A stretch of 8,814 nt of DNA from Pseudomonadota bacterium (lineage in GTDB: Bacteria; Pseudomonadota; Gammaproteobacteria; Burkholderiales; JABEVD01). A model generated the notes under the pieces. It was not told the origin of the DNA. It was given only the letters and a program-made list of their open reading frames with translations, and made no database searches. Shown here piece by piece: positions 5,913 to 8,814 of the stretch (its first letter is position 1; every line of letters begins with the position of its first letter). The stretch spans positions 1-8,814 of the forward strand of contig JAJZPK010000099.1 in the NCBI GenBank assembly GCA_021811205.1. Direction: 5' to 3'. The position numbers were made by a program, and so were the translations under genes.

Positions 5913-8570
5913 TCATGTTTGCTTTAGGAGCTTCCTGATCTCGGGGAGGCAGGATCCGCATTGGGTGCCGCATTTGTATTTTTCCTGCAGCCCGGCAAGA
6001 TCGAGTCCGGAACCGACTATCTCGCTTTCGGAGACATCGAGGCAATTGCAGACGATCCTGCCGCGCATCTCGACTGCGGGAGGCGCGGACATGGGCGCGA
6101 GCAGCCATTTTCGAACGAGCGAAACATCCGCACGGGATGCCATCGCTTCCATCAGCCATTCCCGCGCTGCTGATTCCCCCACGAAGCGCACGCCTGTTGC
6201 GCGTCCCTCATCGATCTTTACCAGCTTGTCGATTCCGGAGCCGATATCGCGGTAAGCCATGCAGTCGTCCGCATCCATGCCGAAAGCCTTGTCTATCTCG
6301 CGAACGAGATCGATGTCAGGTTTCGAAAGGCAGCCGCCCCTGAGGGAAAATATCGTCTCTTCCCTGCCGAACAGGGTGCAGCTTGCATAATCGAAATGCT
6401 TCAAAACCGGCTGCGCTTTTTCCATGAATTCCAGCGCGTCGCCGCTTCTCAGCACGGAAACCGTCCAGGCGAGTTCGACTTTCTCCACCATCACCGCTGC
6501 ATGCTTGAGTTCGGGCTGCTTGGAAACAGGGTCGAAATCCCCGGTGGTGAGCCCGTTCACCCCGAGTCTGCCGGTGAAACGGCCGCCCCAGTGCATGGGA
6601 AGATAGGCCTGCCCCTGCCTGATGTCGGCGTCACTCCTGAGCGAGACGAGCATCTCGCCCCTTCGGCTTTTCACCCTGACGATGTCGCCGGAAAGAAGCT
6701 GTCTCGATTTCATGTCTTCAGGATTCATCGAGAGGCAGGCTTCGGGGTCGTGGCTGAAGAGCCGCCCCGTCCTGCCGGTCCTGGTCATGCTGTGCCACTG
6801 GTCGCGCAGCCTGCCGGTTGTGAGATGGAAAGGATAGCGAGCGTCGGTTTCTTCCGAAGTCCCCATGTATTCGGCAGCATGGAATTTCGCCCGTCCTGTT
6901 TCGGTCGGAAAAATGCCGTCGTCATACAGGCGTCTTTTCCCGGATTGCACGCCTTCGGGACAGGGCCACTGCTGGGGACCCTTTTCTTCCAGAAGCGCGT
7001 AATCGAGTCCGGTTATGTCGAGATCCCGTCCCCTGGTAGACTCCCTGTGCTCGAGAAATATCTCCTCCGGGTGCCTGTATGGAAAAAGTCGCTCGGCGTT
7101 TTTCCCGAACCGTTTTCCTAGTCGCGATGCGAAATCGGCTGCGATCTTCCAGTCCGCTTTTGCTTCTCCGGGAGGGCGCACTGCCGCCCTGACCCGAGTG
7201 ATCCTTCTCTCGGAATTGGTCACGGTGCCTTCCTTTTCAGCCCAGGTCGAGGCGGGAAGAAGGAGATCCGCGTGACGCGCCGTTTCCGTGTCAGAGAACG
7301 CATCCTGGACGACGACGAAATCCGCCTTCTCCAGCGCATCGTGGACTTTCGCGAGATCCGGCATGGATTGCGCAGGATTGGTGCAGGCGATCCAGATCGT
7401 CCTGATTTCCCCCGCCTGGAGCGCGTCGAACATCTCCACTGCCGTCTTTCCCGGTTTTTCCGGAACGGAATCGATTCCCCACAGATCGGCCACTTCCTGC
7501 CTGTGCGCGGGGTCGGAAAGATTCCTGTGAGCGGAAAGAAGATTCGCCATCCCGCCCACTTCCCTGCCCCCCATGGCATTGGGCTGACCCGTCAGCGAAA
7601 GGGGGCCTGATCCAGGTTTGCCTATCTTTCCTGTGGCGAGATGGAGATTGATCAGCGCGCCGTTCTTGTCCGTGCCATGGATGGACTGGTTGAGACCCTG
7701 GCAATAAAGGGAGAGGGAAGCTGTCGACTTGCCGAACCAGAGGGCGGCTTTGACGAGATCATCTATATCGATCCCGCAAAGCTGCGCGACATGCCGCGGG
7801 GTATATTCGTGCACGACCGCCTTGAGGCTTTCGAAATTCTCGGTATGGGAATCGATGTAATCCCTGTCGATCAGATTCTCCCAAAGCAGCACATGCAGCA
7901 TGCCGTTGAACAGGGCGACATCCGTCCCGGGAAGAATGGCAAGATGAAGATCCGCCGCCCTTGCCGTGTCGGTTTTCCTTGGGTCGACGACGATGAGCTT
8001 GAGATCTGGATTCCTTTCCCTCGCGGCCTCGATGCGCCTGAAAAGAACAGGGTGGGCGACCGCCGTATTGGATCCGGCGATCAGGATGCATTGCGCCTGA
8101 TCGATGTCTTCGTAACAGGCGGGCGGCGCATCCGCGCCGAGGGTCGCCTTGTATCCCGCCACGCTTGAGGACATGCAGAGTCTCGAATTGGTATCGATGT
8201 TGTTGGTGCCGATCAATCCCTTGACCAGCTTGTTGAAGACGTAATAATCCTCCGTGAGGAGCTGGCCCGAGATGTAGAATGCAACGCTTTCCGGCCCGTA
8301 TTTCATGATCGTGTCGGCGAAGCGGTCGGCGGCGTGATCCAGCGCTTCATCCCAGGGGACTCTGTACCCTCGAAGCAAGGGATGAAGCAGGCGGCCGTTG
8401 CTTGCCGCGGTCAGATGAAGCGTGGCGCCCTTGGTGCAAAGCTTGCCGTGATTCGCCGGATGGTCGGGGTCCCCCCTGACCGACTCGACGACCCCTTCCC
8501 TTGCGTTGATGATCACGCCGCAGCCTACGCCGCAATAGCAGCAGGTCGAGCGTACTGTTTTCGTTCCCAT
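5913..8570 (-). CDS. nasA: Assimilatory nitrate reductase, molybdenum catalytic subunit NasA
   Basis: Cytoplasmic enzyme that reduces nitrate to nitrite at a bis-MGD molybdenum centre. The N-terminal [4Fe-4S] motif is complete: Cys10, Cys13, Cys17 and Cys45 (STCCYCGVGCG ... GKLCTKG). The probable Mo-ligand Cys132 is in SRLCMSSSVAGYK. The molybdopterin oxidoreductase core continues with VVDPRKTDTARAADLHL, a segment GKPGSGPLSLTGQPNAMGGREVGG, and the dinucleotide-binding domain (YPFHLTTGRLRDQWHSMTRTG). A linker of about 130 residues leads to a C-terminal BFD-like [2Fe-2S] domain with Cys841, Cys843, Cys871 and Cys874 (GRIVCNCLDVSE ... GTQCGSCLPEI). The 885 residues match NasA forms carrying this extra cluster. 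ATG 8570 follows GGAAGG closely and lies 10 bases after the nirD stop, so the two are co-transcribed. The linked mod genes supply its metal. No NADH- or ferredoxin-dependent electron-donor gene is visible in the window. Confidence 0.97.
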   Translation of the reverse strand: MGTKTVRSTCCYCGVGCGVIINAREGVVESVRGDPDHPANHGKLCTKGATLHLTAASNGRLLHPLLRGYRVPWDEALDHAADRFADTIMKYGPESVAFYISGQLLTEDYYVFNKLVKGLIGTNNIDTNSRLCMSSSVAGYKATLGADAPPACYEDIDQAQCILIAGSNTAVAHPVLFRRIEAARERNPDLKLIVVDPRKTDTARAADLHLAILPGTDVALFNGMLHVLLWENLIDRDYIDSHTENFESLKAVVHEYTPRHVAQLCGIDIDDLVKAALWFGKSTASLSLYCQGLNQSIHGTDKNGALINLHLATGKIGKPGSGPLSLTGQPNAMGGREVGGMANLLSAHRNLSDPAHRQEVADLWGIDSVPEKPGKTAVEMFDALQAGEIRTIWIACTNPAQSMPDLAKVHDALEKADFVVVQDAFSDTETARHADLLLPASTWAEKEGTVTNSERRITRVRAAVRPPGEAKADWKIAADFASRLGKRFGKNAERLFPYRHPEEIFLEHRESTRGRDLDITGLDYALLEEKGPQQWPCPEGVQSGKRRLYDDGIFPTETGRAKFHAAEYMGTSEETDARYPFHLTTGRLRDQWHSMTRTGRTGRLFSHDPEACLSMNPEDMKSRQLLSGDIVRVKSRRGEMLVSLRSDADIRQGQAYLPMHWGGRFTGRLGVNGLTTGDFDPVSKQPELKHAAVMVEKVELAWTVSVLRSGDALEFMEKAQPVLKHFDYASCTLFGREETIFSLRGGCLSKPDIDLVREIDKAFGMDADDCMAYRDIGSGIDKLVKIDEGRATGVRFVGESAAREWLMEAMASRADVSLVRKWLLAPMSAPPAVEMRGRIVCNCLDVSESEIVGSGLDLAGLQEKYKCGTQCGSCLPEIRKLLKQT

Positions 8571-8580
8571 TTCCTTCCGA

Positions 8581-8814
8581 TCAGAGTGAAATATAGACTG
8601 CGCCCTCGTCTATCCTGACGGAAAAAGTCTCCGTGCAGCCTTCGTCAGGAGAAATCGCGCGTCCGTCTTCAAGGCCGATATTCATGCCGTGCAACGGACA
8701 GGTGACCCGGCCGTTGCTGACGATACCCTGGGAGAGCGGACCGCCCTTGTGGGGACACCTGTCATGCAGCGCATAGATCCTGTCCGTGCCGTCCCTGAAT
8801 AGCGCGATTTCGCA
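8581..8814 (-). CDS. nirD: Nitrite reductase (NADH) small subunit NirD, 5' end outside the window
   Basis: Small Rieske-fold subunit of the cytoplasmic assimilatory nitrite reductase NirBD, which makes ammonium from nitrite. The visible 77 C-terminal residues run from CEIALFRDGTDRIYALHD to the TGA at 8583-8581. The Rieske ligand pairs are present: Cys-x-His in RCPHKGGPLSQG (visible residues 20 and 22) and Cys-x2-His in TCPLHGMNIGLEDG (39 and 42), 16 residues apart. Family members are about 105-110 residues, so roughly 30 are missing at the N-terminus. The gene runs off the right edge, where nirB would be expected. The 10-base gap to nasA indicates one transcript, coupling nitrate and nitrite reduction. 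Confidence 0.93.
   Translation of the reverse strand, partial: CEIALFRDGTDRIYALHDRCPHKGGPLSQGIVSNGRVTCPLHGMNIGLEDGRAISPDEGCTETFSVRIDEGAVYISL

Overview
The window holds one long minus-strand gene cluster for nitrate assimilation and molybdate uptake. A damaged insertion sequence lies on the plus strand at the left edge. The sequence suggests a Gram-negative bacterium, most likely a beta- or gammaproteobacterium. The grounds are an assimilatory nitrate reductase with a C-terminal [2Fe-2S] domain, a Rieske-type NirD, a periplasmic ModA with a Sec signal peptide, and an outer-membrane barrel protein ending in phenylalanine. The species cannot be named from the sequence alone.

Left region (1-1350): the 3' part of an IS5-type DDE transposase reads rightward from beyond the left edge to 1263. 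It is odd in two ways. A run of 18 perfect TTC codons plus one TTT (174-230) encodes 19 consecutive phenylalanines, and a frameshift near 864-876 separates the first catalytic aspartate from the second aspartate and the glutamate. The element probably ends near 1286. It converges on the 3' end of modC.

Middle region (1351-4315), transcribed leftward: modG (a tandem-Mop molybdate-binding protein), modA (periplasmic binding protein), modB (permease) and modC (ATPase). modG/modA and modB/modC overlap by a few bases. modA and modB are separated by a short gap holding a perfect 6-bp GC stem-loop, a candidate attenuator or mRNA stabiliser.

Next (4358-5633): an unrecognised 115-residue soluble protein and a 295-residue outer-membrane beta-barrel protein. 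Upstream of these is a gap of about 280 bases (5634-5912) holding a candidate sigma-54-type promoter, a 19-bp near-perfect palindrome and some short overlapping reading frames.

Right region (5913-8814): nasA, the 885-residue molybdenum catalytic subunit of assimilatory nitrate reductase, is preceded after 10 bases by the 3' part of nirD, the Rieske small subunit of NADH-dependent nitrite reductase. The biology is coherent: NasA reduces nitrate to nitrite, NirBD reduces nitrite to ammonium, and the mod genes bring in the molybdate needed for the NasA cofactor. The barrel protein may be the outer-membrane route for one of these anions, but that is inference from position only. I see no clearly new defence, mobile or RNA system. 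The most unusual sequence feature is the triplet-repeat expansion inside the transposase.
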